64,000 bases of DNA from Desulfobacter sp. (GCA_028768545.1 CP054838.1:2411501-2475500); one strand, 5' to 3'. Counted from the stretch's first letter, positions 17,675-29,709 are shown. Translations and numbers: made by a program. The notes: generated by a model from the letters alone, not told the origin.

Positions 17675-17703
17675 TTGACAATGGGTGGTGGTATCTGATT
17701 AAT
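17675..17703 (+). promoter_or_regulatory. Promoter upstream of the second porin
   Basis: TTGACA (17675-17680), a 17-bp spacer and ATTAAT (17698-17703), leaving a leader of about 120 nt before the AAAGGAG of porin 2. Confidence 0.5.
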
Positions 17704-17833
17704 TGATTCGTGAACAATGTTTATCAAAGAAACGCGCGGTCTTTCCCTATAAAAAAACAGGTGTTTAAAAGGAGCACCTGGTTTTGACCCAGGCGGGGAA
17801 GCGGGTGTTCAACCCTCAACAAAAGGAGAAAAG

Positions 17834-19015
17834 ATGAAAAAATTAATGGTAATTGCTGCTCTGCTTGTCTACATGACCGGTTCTGCATGGGCTGCTGCTG
17901 AGTGGAATTTTTACGGTTCTGCCCGTGTCAGCACCTTTTATTCGGAATATAAAAATAATCCGTTTATCGCAGGCACTCCGGACACGGATAATTTTGAGAT
18001 GGACAATAATGGTAATGCCCGTATCGGCGCCAATATTAAAGTCAGTGATACGCTTACCGCGCGTTTTGAGCATGGGGCCAAATCAGGGTCTGCCAATATT
18101 CGTATCCTCTGGGGCGAATGGAATTTCGGCGCAGGCTCCCTGGGGATTGGTAAAAATTATACCCCCCTGCTCATGCCCTATTCCAACCAGGTTTATAATA
18201 TCTTTTACAAGGAAGACGGCGACACCAATATGAGCCTTTTCGGCATGCTTTACGGCAAGCGCGAAGCTCAGGTCCGTCTTAAATTCGGTAACTTCCAGGT
18301 TGCCCTTGTTCAGCCGAGAACACGTGTTTATTGTGCTCCTACCGGGCTTGGTTCGGGTGCTCCTTATTATTTGATGTTAGATCAGTCTAGTACCGAAGTT
18401 AAATTGCCCAATATCCAGGCCAAGTATAAGTTTGAATTTGACATGGGCCATGTCAACCTGGCTGCAGGTTACCAGACCTACGATCTTCTTGACGCTGGTG
18501 AATCCTATGATGTGACCTCCTGGGTCCTGGCTCTTGGCGGCCGTTTAAACGTGGGCAAAGCCTATTTTAAAGGGAATGTCTGGGGCGGTACCAATGTGGG
18601 CAACCTGGCTGATATCCTTGTTTCCGGCAGTATCACATCCACTGTGGCCTCTGTCTCGTCTGGTGATAATCTTGACGGTGCAGGCCTGGGCTTTGCCAGA
18701 TGGAGTGATGGTACCATGGTTGGCTTTGGTCAACCTGCAAGGGGTTTGACAGACAACGATGCCCTGGCCGGTTTGATCGTGGCCGGTTATGAGATCAGAA
18801 AAGGGTTGTACGTTGAAGCAGGTTACGGCTATACCCGGACCGAGCTTGACGTTGTCGGATCTGAAAAAGATGATGCAGCCACCTGGTATGTCCAGTCAAC
18901 CATCTTTCTGGCTCCCGGTGTTTTTATCACACCTGAAGTGGGTGGCTTAGACGGCAAGCAGACCGGCGATCCTGAGATCTTTTATGCAGGTATAAAATGG
19001 CAGATCAATTTCTAA
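17834..19015 (+). CDS. Outer-membrane porin (Desulfobacter-type), copy 2
   Basis: 393 aa. Signal peptide MKKLMVIAALLVYMTGSAWA, mature start EWNFYGSARVSTFYS, beta-barrel pattern, C-terminal WQINF. It is 39 residues longer than copy 1, mostly through loop insertions around residues 150-170 and 255-300. The tandem arrangement with separate promoters suggests gene duplication followed by divergence of loops, and possibly different expression conditions. Confidence 0.85.
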   Translation: MKKLMVIAALLVYMTGSAWAAAEWNFYGSARVSTFYSEYKNNPFIAGTPDTDNFEMDNNGNARIGANIKVSDTLTARFEHGAKSGSANIRILWGEWNFGAGSLGIGKNYTPLLMPYSNQVYNIFYKEDGDTNMSLFGMLYGKREAQVRLKFGNFQVALVQPRTRVYCAPTGLGSGAPYYLMLDQSSTEVKLPNIQAKYKFEFDMGHVNLAAGYQTYDLLDAGESYDVTSWVLALGGRLNVGKAYFKGNVWGGTNVGNLADILVSGSITSTVASVSSGDNLDGAGLGFARWSDGTMVGFGQPARGLTDNDALAGLIVAGYEIRKGLYVEAGYGYTRTELDVVGSEKDDAATWYVQSTIFLAPGVFITPEVGGLDGKQTGDPEIFYAGIKWQINF

Positions 19016-19051
19016 TTTAGACTAATCTTTGCACAACCCGCCTGGGAATTT

Positions 19052-19090
19052 AAAAGGCCCGGTGAGAAATCATTCTCACCGGGCCTTTTG
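19052..19090 (+). terminator. Rho-independent terminator after porin 2
   Basis: A 15-bp stem (AAAAGGCCCGGTGAG at 19052-19066 with CTCACCGGGCCTTTT at 19075-19089) around an 8-nt loop. The A/T arms supply the T-tract. Confidence 0.88.
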
Positions 19091-19640
19091 TACGTTTGAC
19101 GGTCTGGGAATAAAATAACCTGGGGATAGACAAAAGCGGTGCTTGTCTTTTTATTCTGGAACATACCAGTGATCAGGGCATTCTTTGTGATCGCGGTGGG
19201 CTTGCCCAGTCTTTCATACCCCTTGGATCAGGCACTATAGAAACGAATCATTTGGAATATATAAATATAAGCCCCTGAATTCAAAAACGGTCATGTGGCA
19301 ATAAATCACCGGCCAGGATTTGACCATGGGAGGGGATTATATATTTGTTTTTTAATCTTTAAATCTTTGTCCTGGGAAATTTAAAAGGTCGTCATCTCTT
19401 GCATGATAAGACTTGGCCGTAAAACCATCGTTTTTGTCCCTGGCTGTTTTGTAAATTAAAGCTCGTTTGAATTTTGCAGGCTTGGATTTTATTTGACCCT
19501 CTCTTGTCTGGTCATGCCGGGGCAGTGGGGGGATGCTTTTTTGGGGGAATGCCTGAACTGGCCTGGACCCTTTGTTGTGAAGATCATTTCAAGGGCATGA
19601 GCAGGACATTACCATGGGGTTGCCCTGGTCTTAATAAAAC
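19091..19640. other. Intergenic region, no gene seen
   Basis: About 550 bp between convergent transcription units. The single 61-codon frame (19474-19659) has no ribosome-binding site and overlaps the terminator of the opposite strand. I see no repeat, RNA or regulatory motif. Confidence 0.5.
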
Positions 19641-19680
19641 AACGCCCTGTCAAAGTTAGGTGGGTTCTGACAGGGCGTTA
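19641..19680 (-). terminator. Terminator of the gatB-TolB-like unit
   Basis: AACGCCCTGTCA (19641-19652) and TGACAGGGCGTT (19668-19679) pair perfectly over 12 bp. Read on the minus strand a T-rich GTTTTATTAA follows. It lies 24 bp past the stop of the 19704-20336 gene. Confidence 0.8.
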
Positions 19681-19703
19681 ACTTGATCTTATCAAATAAG
19701 ATT

Positions 19704-20336
19704 TTAAAACAGATACTTCCAGACCTTCCAGCCGATCTCTTCTTTGGGCTGCCAGCCTGCAGGCACCTGCATGAGGTGTTCAGGGTTTTTGCGTTTCAGG
19801 TCGTTGATATAATCTTGTTTTTCCTGTTCCATCTGTTCCCAGGTGGCGGTATTTCTTTCAAAGACCCGCTGGTTGATGGTGGCAGCGATTTCATCCACTT
19901 TTTTGATCAGCTCATCCTGGTTTTTGGATTGTTTGAAAAAGGCCATATAGCGTTTGTTTTCCATGTCAAATACCCGGGCATCAATGGAAAAGGCCCCTGC
20001 AAGCTGGGTAACCGAACCTGCCAAAACAAATTGGCTCTGGGTCTTTTGGGCGGTTTTTTTAACGGCATCGTTGGTTGGAAGGCCCTTGAGATCCGTATAC
20101 AGGGAATCCATTTTTTCAGGGGCGATAACCCTTACCTTTCCAGGCCAGGAGATCCTTGAATAGAGCATGCGGCTGATCCCTTTTTTTACAAAATCCAAAT
20201 CGTTCTGGGCATGGATGGTAAAGGGAAGGACTGCAAATTTCTGTTCGGCATGGGCCTTGGGTGCCGGCAGGATCTGGATCACCGCAAAGGTGACCAAAAG
20301 GATAAACAAAGATGAAAGAAGATGCAAAGGTTTCAC
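19704..20336 (-). CDS. Periplasmic TolB-like protein, paralogue of the 14.6-kb N-terminal domain
   Basis: 210 aa. Signal peptide (LLSSLFILLVTFAVIQILPAPKAHA), then KFAVLPFTIHAQNDLDFVKKGISRMLYSR, matching the pattern VAVFPFEMNSPQGLGFLQNG of the protein at 14641. A shared GSxTxxAGAFSIDARVFDxE block and QRVFER motif extend the similarity. It stops where the FG-GAP repeats would begin, so it is the TolB/CsgG-like domain alone plus a short charged C-terminal tail. It lies 12 bp downstream of gatB and ends at a terminator. Function unknown. Confidence 0.7.
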   Translation of the reverse strand: MKPLHLLSSLFILLVTFAVIQILPAPKAHAEQKFAVLPFTIHAQNDLDFVKKGISRMLYSRISWPGKVRVIAPEKMDSLYTDLKGLPTNDAVKKTAQKTQSQFVLAGSVTQLAGAFSIDARVFDMENKRYMAFFKQSKNQDELIKKVDEIAATINQRVFERNTATWEQMEQEKQDYINDLKRKNPEHLMQVPAGWQPKEEIGWKVWKYLF

Positions 20337-20348
20337 GATAGGTTTCCT

Positions 20349-21773
20349 TTATAATTTGGATTTAATCAAAGGGGTGACGATTTTAGGATCGGCTTTTCCC
20401 TTGGTTTTTTTCATGATCTGGCCCATAAAAAAGCTGAATAATTTGGTTTTGCCCGCTTTATAGGCTGCTGCCTCTTCGGGGTTTTCTGAAATCACCGTGT
20501 CCACCATGCGTTCAAGCTCATTCTCGTCAGAGACCTGCTCAAGGCCTTTTTTCCGGACAATGACTGAAGGGGCCTTGCCGGTCTCGGCCATCTGCTCAAA
20601 TACGGTTTTTGCGGCATTGGCATTGATGCTCCCCTTTTCAAGGAGGAGCAGTAAGTCTGAAAAGGCCGGGGCCGTGATTGGGGACTGGCTGATGTCCAAT
20701 CCCTTTGCATTGAGCAGGCCCATGAGCGTGGTCATGGTCCAGTTTGCCGCCTGTTTGATATTTTTCAGGGGTTTGATGGTCTCTTCAAAAAAGTCGGCCA
20801 TATCAATGCTTGCACAAAGCACGGAGGCATCATATTCAGAAAGGCTGAATTCTTTGACAAACCGCTGTTTTTTCTGGTCCGGCAGTTCGGGCATGGTCTG
20901 TTCCACCGCCTGGATCCAGGTATCGTCAACAATCAGGGGAACCAGGTCAGGATCGGGAAAATACCGGTAATCATGGGCCTCTTCCTTGCCCCTCATGGTG
21001 GCGGTACAATTTTTATTGGGGTCCCAGAGCCGGGTTTCCTGGACCACCGGGTTACCCTCTTCCAATACATAGGTCTGGCGTTGGATTTCATAGACGATGG
21101 CTTTTTCCACGTTTTTAAAGGAGTTGAGGTTTTTAAGCTCGGTCCTGGTGCCGAATTCTTTTTGGCCTGGGGGCCGGAGGGAAATATTGGCATCACAGCG
21201 AAAAGAGCCCTGCTCCATGTTGCCGTCACAGACATCAATGTATTTTAGAATGGCATGGAGTTTTCTTAAATAGGCCCCTGCCTCGGCTGCAGTTCTAAGG
21301 TCGGGTTCGCTCACAATTTCAATGAGGGGAATGCCGGTGCGGTTCAAATCGACCATACTCCTGGCCCGGTTGGGATCATGGATGAGCTTTCCGGCATCCT
21401 CTTCCATGTGAATCCGGGTGATGCCGATCCTTTTTTTTCCTTGCTCTAAATCAATGTCCAAGTGGCCGTGTTCTGCAATGGGGGCGGCAAACTGGGTGAT
21501 CTGATAGCCCTTGGGCAGGTCCGGGTAAAAATAGTTTTTCCGGTCAAACCGGCTTTCTCTGGCAATGGTGCAATGGGTGGCCAGACCTGCTTTAATGGCA
21601 AAGGTAACCGCCTTTTTGTTGAGAACAGGCAATACCCCGGGCATACCCGTGCATACAGGACAGGTATTGGCATTGGGGGGGCTGCCGAACTGGGTGGAGC
21701 AGGAACAGAAGATTTTTGTCCGGGTCTTGAGCTGGGCATGGACCTCAAGCCCGATCACAGGTTCAAATGCCAT
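20349..21773 (-). CDS. gatB: Asp/Glu-tRNA amidotransferase subunit B
   Basis: 474 aa. It starts [23 protein letters not shown], the GatB signature, and carries the zinc cysteines FCSCSTQFG ... CPVCTGMPG, the block [17 protein letters not shown], and a C-terminal YqeY-like tail domain. GatB binds the misacylated tRNA and activates the carboxylate. It is unlinked to gatCA (10.3-12.1 kb, opposite strand). No clear promoter could be assigned. Confidence 0.96.
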   Translation of the reverse strand: MAFEPVIGLEVHAQLKTRTKIFCSCSTQFGSPPNANTCPVCTGMPGVLPVLNKKAVTFAIKAGLATHCTIARESRFDRKNYFYPDLPKGYQITQFAAPIAEHGHLDIDLEQGKKRIGITRIHMEEDAGKLIHDPNRARSMVDLNRTGIPLIEIVSEPDLRTAAEAGAYLRKLHAILKYIDVCDGNMEQGSFRCDANISLRPPGQKEFGTRTELKNLNSFKNVEKAIVYEIQRQTYVLEEGNPVVQETRLWDPNKNCTATMRGKEEAHDYRYFPDPDLVPLIVDDTWIQAVEQTMPELPDQKKQRFVKEFSLSEYDASVLCASIDMADFFEETIKPLKNIKQAANWTMTTLMGLLNAKGLDISQSPITAPAFSDLLLLLEKGSINANAAKTVFEQMAETGKAPSVIVRKKGLEQVSDENELERMVDTVISENPEEAAAYKAGKTKLFSFFMGQIMKKTKGKADPKIVTPLIKSKL

Positions 21774-21968
21774 AAATTCGTTTATTCCTTTTATTTTCCT
21801 TAACTTGTATTAATAACAGCCTTCCTTTATAACCTTGATATTTTGAATAATCAATATAATTTATTGGAATTTGTATTGGAAAAGTTATTGCAAAACCAGG
21901 CCCAAAACTATAAAACAAGGACCTGCGGATTTTATAAATACAGGAAATAACTTGGGAAATAAGCTTTG

Positions 21969-22157
21969 ATGAAATTTTTTCTTTGCGTGATGGGTATGGT
22001 CATGATGGTGGAAGGCCTGCCCTATTTTGCCTTTCCGGGCAAAATGAGACAGATGGTCTCTGTGATACTCGGGCTTGACGACGCCACATTGCGGCGGTTC
22101 GGTTTTTTTATGATGCTGGCAGGGCTGGGGATTGTCTATTTGGCCATGGGAGAGTGA
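21969..22157 (+). CDS. DUF2065 family small membrane protein
   Basis: 62 aa from ATG 21969 (a TTG one codon upstream is possible). Two membrane helices (residues ~3-20 and ~43-60) flank KMRQMVSVILGLDDATLRRFG, which matches the DUF2065 (YjeT-like) pattern 'EGLxYF..P..MR..v..l..lpd..LRxxG'. Function in the family is unknown. The stop is 3 bp before queA, so it is cotranscribed with it. Confidence 0.75.
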   Translation: MKFFLCVMGMVMMVEGLPYFAFPGKMRQMVSVILGLDDATLRRFGFFMMLAGLGIVYLAMGE

Positions 22158-22160
22158 TAG

Positions 22161-23225
22161 ATGTATCAATTGTCCGACTATGATTATGATCTGCTAGAAG
22201 AATTGATTGCCCAGACCCCGGCCCAGGAGAGAACCCGGTCCAGGCTGCTGGGGATTCACAGACAAAAAAATACCCTTTCCCACCAGCATTTTTCCGACAT
22301 TGAAGGTCTTTTGCGTCCCAATGATCTGCTGGTGGTCAACAATACCCGGGTGATCCCGGCACGGCTGATGGGAAAAAAAGAGACCGGCGGCCAGGTGGAG
22401 ATCCTGATCATTGACTATGCCCAGGGCCTGGTTCATCTGGAAAAAACCGGTGTTTTTCAGTGCGAATGCCTGATCCGGGCCTCCAGGCGGCCCAGGCCCG
22501 GGGCAAGGCTTTTCATGGACGGCCAGATTCTTGCCCGGGTGGTGGGTCACAAGGACCGGATCTCCATCGTGGCCTTTGACGGGGGAGATGCCTTTTTAGG
22601 GCAGCTTAAGGCCGCAGGCCAGATCCCGCTTCCCCCCTATATCAAACGGTCGGGGGACACGGATCTTGCCCAGCGGGACAAGCAAGACTACCAGACGGTC
22701 TATGCCCAGAAAGACGGGGCTGTGGCCGCACCCACGGCAGGGCTTCATTTTACAGACCCTTTGATTGAAAGACTGGCGGCCAAGGGGGTAAAGATGGTGG
22801 ATATCACCCTCCATGTGGGATACGGCACCTTTGTGCCGGTGCAGGTGGATGATATCCGGGATCATCAGATCCATTCCGAGTCTTTTACCGTCTCGCCTGG
22901 GGCGGCAGAAAAGATCAACCAGGCAAAGAAAGATAAACACCGGGTGATTGCCGTGGGGACCACATCGGTTAGGACCTTGGAGTATATTGCAGATGACCAA
23001 GGGTTTGTCACTGCGGGTTCAGGGCTTTGTGATCTCTTTATTTATCCAGGGTACAAGTTTAAATGCGTGGATGCCATGTTCACCAATTTTCATCTTCCCA
23101 AATCCACCCTGCTCATGCTGATTTCAGCCTTTTATTCCAGGGAAAAAATTTTAGATGCATACAGGACTGCCGTGGCTGAAAAATACCGGTTTTTCAGCTA
23201 TGGGGATGCCATGTTTATTCAATAA
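22161..23225 (+). CDS. queA: S-adenosylmethionine:tRNA ribosyltransferase-isomerase
   Basis: 354 aa, starting MYQLSDYDYDLLEELIAQTP and showing family blocks NNTRVIPARL, AAPTAGLHFT and LHVGYGTFVPV. QueA converts preQ1-tRNA to epoxyqueuosine-tRNA. It is followed by tgt, the enzyme acting one step earlier, the usual que pairing. Length is normal. Confidence 0.96.
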   Translation: MYQLSDYDYDLLEELIAQTPAQERTRSRLLGIHRQKNTLSHQHFSDIEGLLRPNDLLVVNNTRVIPARLMGKKETGGQVEILIIDYAQGLVHLEKTGVFQCECLIRASRRPRPGARLFMDGQILARVVGHKDRISIVAFDGGDAFLGQLKAAGQIPLPPYIKRSGDTDLAQRDKQDYQTVYAQKDGAVAAPTAGLHFTDPLIERLAAKGVKMVDITLHVGYGTFVPVQVDDIRDHQIHSESFTVSPGAAEKINQAKKDKHRVIAVGTTSVRTLEYIADDQGFVTAGSGLCDLFIYPGYKFKCVDAMFTNFHLPKSTLLMLISAFYSREKILDAYRTAVAEKYRFFSYGDAMFIQ

Positions 23226-23261
23226 CCCCATGATCGGCCGCCTGTCCATAACAGAGGATGA

Positions 23262-25675
<2,414 letters not shown>

Positions 25676-25738
25676 ACTGCCTTGGACGGCGGCCTGAATA
25701 TACAAGGATGAAATTTATCCTGTCAGGAGAAAGAAATC

Positions 25739-26089
25739 ATGCATGAAATGGGTGTTGCCGAACAATTGGTCAAAATTGCCCTGGACGCCATACCTGAAGA
25801 TATTGAAAATCCAAAGGTGGAAACCCTGAACTTGAGGATCGGCAAACTTGCGGCTGTAGTAGAACACAGCCTGACCTTCTGTATCGAAATCATCACCAAA
25901 GATACCCCTTTGGAGAATGTGGCCCTGTCCATAGAAAATGTGCCCGTCAGAATCCGGTGCAAATCCTGCAGCCGGGAGTGGGAGGCGGACTCCCCTGAGT
26001 TTTCCTGTCCCCATTGCAAGGATGCCCAGGTGGAAATGCTTTCGGGCAGGGAGATTGAAATTACATCCATGGAACTTGCCGATGATTGA
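25739..26089 (+). CDS. hypA: Hydrogenase nickel-insertion protein HypA
   Basis: 116 aa. It starts MHEMGVAEQLV with His2, the nickel ligand, and has a zinc ribbon CKSC ... CPHC at ~78-99. HypA works with HypB to deliver Ni(II) to the [NiFe]-hydrogenase large subunit. AGGAGA precedes the ATG. hypB follows after 58 bp; the remaining hyp genes and hydrogenase structural genes are not in the window. Confidence 0.95.
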   Translation: MHEMGVAEQLVKIALDAIPEDIENPKVETLNLRIGKLAAVVEHSLTFCIEIITKDTPLENVALSIENVPVRIRCKSCSREWEADSPEFSCPHCKDAQVEMLSGREIEITSMELADD

Positions 26090-26147
26090 TCTCAGGGCTA
26101 TTTTAGTGTAAATCAGAAATAAGTATAAAAAATAAAGGATAATCCCA

Positions 26148-26813
26148 ATGGAAATAAATATTCAAAAGCGGGTGCTTGAGCAGAATAAAACAGAGGCAGA
26201 CGTTAACCGGCTGTTTTTTAATGAGAAAAAGGTTTTTGTCCTGAACATGATGTCCTCTCCGGGCTCGGGCAAGACCGAAACCCTGTGTAAAACCTTGGGG
26301 GCGCTCATGCCCGGGATCAGGGTAGGGGTGATTGTGGGAGATGTCTGCACCACCAACGATGCCGACCGCCTGGAGGTTACCGGGGCCAAGGTCACCCAGA
26401 TCAATACGGACCAGTTCGGGGGGGACTGCCATCTGGCGGCCCATCTTATTGATGCCTCTGCACGGGCCCTTGGCTGCGATGACCTGGATCTGCTCATTGT
26501 GGAAAATATCGGAAACCTGGTATGCCCTGCGGAATTTGATATTGGAGAGGATGCCAGGGCCGTGGTCCTGAGCGTGACCGAAGGGGAAGACAAACCCTTG
26601 AAATACCCCCTGATGTTCCAGGTGGCGGATGTTGCCATTTTAAACAAGGTGGATCTGCTCCCCTATCTGGATTTTGATGCGCCCTTGGCCGTTGAAAATA
26701 TGAAAAAGGTCCACCCGGGCATGCCGGTATTTGAGATTTCCGCCAAAACCCAGGAGGGATTTGAACCCTGGCTTGAATGGCTGAAAACCAAGGTCAAGGA
26801 AAAACTGGGGTAA
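26148..26813 (+). CDS. hypB: Hydrogenase nickel-incorporation GTPase HypB
   Basis: 221 aa. The P-loop is SSPGSGKTET (~38-47), followed by GDVCTTNDADR and the G4 motif NKVDLLPY. The His-rich N-terminal nickel-storage stretch of some HypB proteins is absent, so this is the short form. It drives nickel delivery with HypA. Confidence 0.95.
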   Translation: MEINIQKRVLEQNKTEADVNRLFFNEKKVFVLNMMSSPGSGKTETLCKTLGALMPGIRVGVIVGDVCTTNDADRLEVTGAKVTQINTDQFGGDCHLAAHLIDASARALGCDDLDLLIVENIGNLVCPAEFDIGEDARAVVLSVTEGEDKPLKYPLMFQVADVAILNKVDLLPYLDFDAPLAVENMKKVHPGMPVFEISAKTQEGFEPWLEWLKTKVKEKLG

Positions 26814-26820
26814 ACCAGGC

Positions 26821-26862
26821 CCTCATTTTTGAGTACACGACTGTACTCTGATCAAAAAGAGG
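26821..26862 (+). promoter_or_regulatory. 42-bp imperfect palindrome overlapping the start region of the MEMO gene
   Basis: Nested arms CCTC/GAGG, TTTTT/AAAAA and GAGTACA/TGTACTC surround the loop CGAC, with small bulges. The 3' arm contains AGAGG, the likely ribosome-binding site of the next gene, 2 bp before its ATG. It has no T-tract, so it is not a standard terminator. It could be a protein-binding site or a translation-masking hairpin (inference). Confidence 0.4.
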
Positions 26863-26863
26863 C

Positions 26864-27769
26864 ATGATGGATAAAAAAGAAAATGCCCCGGGCTCCGGGG
26901 CCATTAAACGCCCAGCCTTTGCCGGGTCCTGGTATCCGTCCGGGGCCCGGGCCTGTGAAAATGCCATCCAAACCTTTTTAAAGGGGGGTAGGTCTGATCC
27001 CTGTTTTTCGGGCAAGGGCCTGGGCGGGATTGTTCCCCATGCCGGGTGGGCATATTCAGGCAGGATTGCCTGCCGGGTATTTGATATTCTGGCCCGGCAC
27101 CATCCTGGGCCGGATACCATTATTCTGTTCGGGGCCCACATGCATTCGTCTTCTCCCGGGTTTACCATGGACCCGGGGGGCGTTGAAACCCCCTTTGGGA
27201 ATCTTGAGGTGGACACAAGTTTTTTAAAGGCTCTGGTTTCCAGGTTGTCTTGGGCAAAGGATCGTATCAAACGGCTTTCCCCAAAGGCCTTTCCCGATGA
27301 AAACACCATCGAGCTTCAATTTCCCTTTATCCGGTATTTTTTTCCCAACTCAAGGATAATTGTCTGGGGGGTGCCGCCCACAGATCTCAGCGTGCACATC
27401 GGGCAGGCATGCGCCCAAACCGCCCGGGACCTGGGCAGATCCATCCTGGTCGTTGGATCAACAGACATGACCCATTACGGCCCGAATTTTGCCTTTGAAC
27501 CGGCTGGAAAGGGGAAAAAAGCCCTGGAATGGGTGGTGTCCGAAAATGATGCCCAGGCCATCCGGGCCATGGAAAAAATGGATTCCCAGGGGATACTTGA
27601 CCAGGGACTGGCCCATCAGAATCTCTGCTGCCCCGGGGCGGTTGCGGCGGCCGCCGCTGCCTGTAAAAAAATGGGCGCGGCCAAGGGCATCTGCCTTGAC
27701 CACGCCACAAGTTTTGACATCGCGCCTGCCACAAGTTTTGTGGGATACTGCGGGATGATCTATGTCTGA
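26864..27769 (+). CDS. MEMO-family protein (AmmeMemoRadiSam system protein B)
   Basis: 301 aa. Family blocks are KRPAFAGSWYPSG near the start, GIVPHAGWAYSG, ILFGAHMHSS, DENTIELQFPF and STDMTHYGP, giving the histidines and aspartate that place it with the MEMO1/LigB-like fold. Its usual partners, a radical SAM protein and an AMMECR1-domain protein, are not within the window. Biochemical role is not established to my knowledge. Two tandem ATGs at 26864 and 26867 make the exact start ambiguous by one codon. Confidence 0.85.
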   Translation: MMDKKENAPGSGAIKRPAFAGSWYPSGARACENAIQTFLKGGRSDPCFSGKGLGGIVPHAGWAYSGRIACRVFDILARHHPGPDTIILFGAHMHSSSPGFTMDPGGVETPFGNLEVDTSFLKALVSRLSWAKDRIKRLSPKAFPDENTIELQFPFIRYFFPNSRIIVWGVPPTDLSVHIGQACAQTARDLGRSILVVGSTDMTHYGPNFAFEPAGKGKKALEWVVSENDAQAIRAMEKMDSQGILDQGLAHQNLCCPGAVAAAAAACKKMGAAKGICLDHATSFDIAPATSFVGYCGMIYV

Positions 27770-27849
27770 ACCCGGAGATGTGATGACAATTTGGAGACCA
27801 TAGGGTGTCATCTCTCCGGATGCTTTGATCTATTTCTCAGCTTTGGTTT

Positions 27850-29265
27850 TCAGCTTTGGTCTTCGGTTTTGGACAGGCAAAATTGGGCGGCCTTTCGGAT
27901 GCGCGCAATTGTTTTTTCCTTGCCAAGGGCCATGAGCATTTCAAAAATTCCAGGACTGACGGTGGTGCCGGTCACAGCCACCCTGAGGGGCTGGGCAATC
28001 TTGCCGAATCCAAGTCCAGTCTCTTCCATGATTTTTTTAAACACCTCTTCCTGATCCTTTTGGGCAAATGTCTCCAGGCCTTCAAGCGCATCTGCGCATT
28101 GGGTCAAAAGAGAGGCTGTCTCGGGCTTTAAAAACTTTTTGGCTGCCTTTTGTTCAAACTCGACGTCATCCATGTAGTAAAAGAGTGCGGCCTGGGCCAT
28201 TTCAACCAGGGTTTTGCTTCTGGGCTGAAGGGTTTCAATCACGGCGCAGGTGAAGTCGTTGTTCTCAGCCTTTACCCCGAGTTCTGCCAAAAAGGGCAGT
28301 AGCGGTTCTGCAAGTTCTGCCGGACTTTTTTTCTGGATATGCTTGGCATTTAAGGAGATCAGCTTGTCCGTATCAAACATGGATGCAGACCGGCCCAGGT
28401 GCTTTAAATCAAATTTTTCAATGAGATCGTCCCGTTCAAAAAATTCCTGGTCTCCATGGGACCAGCCTAACCGGACCAGGTAATTGATCACGGCATCGGG
28501 CAAAAATCCCATTTTTTTGTACTCTCCAACGGACATGGCGCCGTGGCGTTTGCTCAACCGTGATTTGTCAGCGCCCAGCACCATGGGCACATGGCCGAAT
28601 ACGGGAAGTTCTGCGCCCAGGGCCTGGTAGATGAGCATCTGCTTGGGGGTGTTGATCAGATGGTCATCCCCCCGGATAATGGTGTTGATATTCATGGTGA
28701 TATCATCAATCACCACAGCCAGATTGTACATGGCCACCCCGGAGCTGCGCTGGATGATGAAATCGTCAATTTCAGCATTCTGAAAGGCTGTGCTGCCCTT
28801 GACTACATCATCCACAATGGTCACCCCGGTATCAGGGGTTCTGAGCCTGACCACGGTGTTGTCTCCTTTTTTCAGGTGCCGGTCCCGGCATTTGGCGTTG
28901 TACATGGGTTTTTGCCCCTTGGCTTTTGCCTGTTCGCGCATGGCATCCACCTCTGCGGGGGTGCAGTCACAATAATAGGCATGACCGGATTCGACCAGGC
29001 GGTCAATATATTCACTGTAAATATCATGGCGCTGGGTCTGGAAAAAAGGGCCCTGGTCCCAGTCAATGCCCAGCCATTCCATGGCTTCTAGGATGGCATC
29101 CACGGATTCCTTGGTGGACCGGATTTTATCGGTATCTTCGATGCGTAATACAAAGGTGCCTTTGGTTTTTCTGGCGTAGAGCCAGTTAAACAATGCGGTC
29201 CTGGCACCGCCGATATGAAGGTATCCTGTGGGCGAAGGGGGAAAGCGGGTAACAATGGGTTTCAT
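27850..29265 (-). CDS. gltX: Glutamyl-tRNA synthetase
   Basis: 471 aa from ATG 29265, chosen because it opens with MKPIVTRFPPSPTGYLHIGG and is preceded by GGAG; the frame extends 22 codons further upstream into sequence without family similarity. The HIGH motif is YLHIGG, the KMSKS-like motif is SRLSKRHG, and the C-terminal anticodon-binding helices are complete. Given gatCAB in the same genome, it may also charge tRNA-Gln with glutamate. Confidence 0.96.
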   Translation of the reverse strand: MKPIVTRFPPSPTGYLHIGGARTALFNWLYARKTKGTFVLRIEDTDKIRSTKESVDAILEAMEWLGIDWDQGPFFQTQRHDIYSEYIDRLVESGHAYYCDCTPAEVDAMREQAKAKGQKPMYNAKCRDRHLKKGDNTVVRLRTPDTGVTIVDDVVKGSTAFQNAEIDDFIIQRSSGVAMYNLAVVIDDITMNINTIIRGDDHLINTPKQMLIYQALGAELPVFGHVPMVLGADKSRLSKRHGAMSVGEYKKMGFLPDAVINYLVRLGWSHGDQEFFERDDLIEKFDLKHLGRSASMFDTDKLISLNAKHIQKKSPAELAEPLLPFLAELGVKAENNDFTCAVIETLQPRSKTLVEMAQAALFYYMDDVEFEQKAAKKFLKPETASLLTQCADALEGLETFAQKDQEEVFKKIMEETGLGFGKIAQPLRVAVTGTTVSPGIFEMLMALGKEKTIARIRKAAQFCLSKTEDQS

Positions 29266-29401
29266 ATAATCTCCAAATGGAATTGATTTATTTAAAATAA
29301 TCGATTGTAAAATCGAGCCCTTATCTATCATAAATTAAGGGCGTAAAGCAATATATGGTGAAATTTTCTTTAATGCTTTAATCGAGGGGTTTGTATTATT
29401 C

Positions 29402-29430
29402 TTGACAGGTTTTAAAAATTGAGGTAAATA
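29402..29430 (+). promoter_or_regulatory. Promoter of the rpmF-to-pabBC run
   Basis: TTGACA (29402-29407), a 17-bp spacer and TAAATA (29425-29430), about 70 bp before rpmF. The -35 is perfect, the -10 weak. Confidence 0.5.
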
Positions 29431-29498
29431 TGTTTGTTTTAGTATGTCGGTAGAAAACGAGTGAATTGTAAGTAAAATAATATAGTTAGGAGAAACCC

Positions 29499-29687
29499 AT
29501 GGCAGTACCTAAGCAAAGAAGCTCCAAGGCAAGAGGCAGGAAAAGACGGACCCACTACAAAACCAGCGCTCCCACCGTATCTGTATGCCCGGAGTGCCAG
29601 GAACCCAAACTTCCCCACACAGCATGCCCTGAATGCGGTGCCTACAAAGGCCGGAACGTAAATGCTGCCCAGGAAGACGACGAATAA
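29499..29687 (+). CDS. rpmF: Ribosomal protein L32
   Basis: 62 aa, MAVPKQRSSKARGRKRRTHY with two CxxC pairs (CPEC ... CPEC), the zinc-binding form. TTAGGAG is placed well before the ATG. It heads a cluster with acpP, a common pairing, but none of the fatty-acid genes that often sit between them are present. Confidence 0.96.
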   Translation: MAVPKQRSSKARGRKRRTHYKTSAPTVSVCPECQEPKLPHTACPECGAYKGRNVNAAQEDDE

Positions 29688-29709
29688 ATTAGAGGAAGGA
29701 ATCCGTGTC

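Noticed and set aside
19474-19659. 61-codon plus-strand frame in the porin-gatB gap
   Set aside because: No start signal, and its 3' end lies in the opposite-strand terminator hairpin.
29662-29709. Earlier ATG for acpP
   Set aside because: It lies within rpmF; the ribosome-binding site and conserved start point to 29710.
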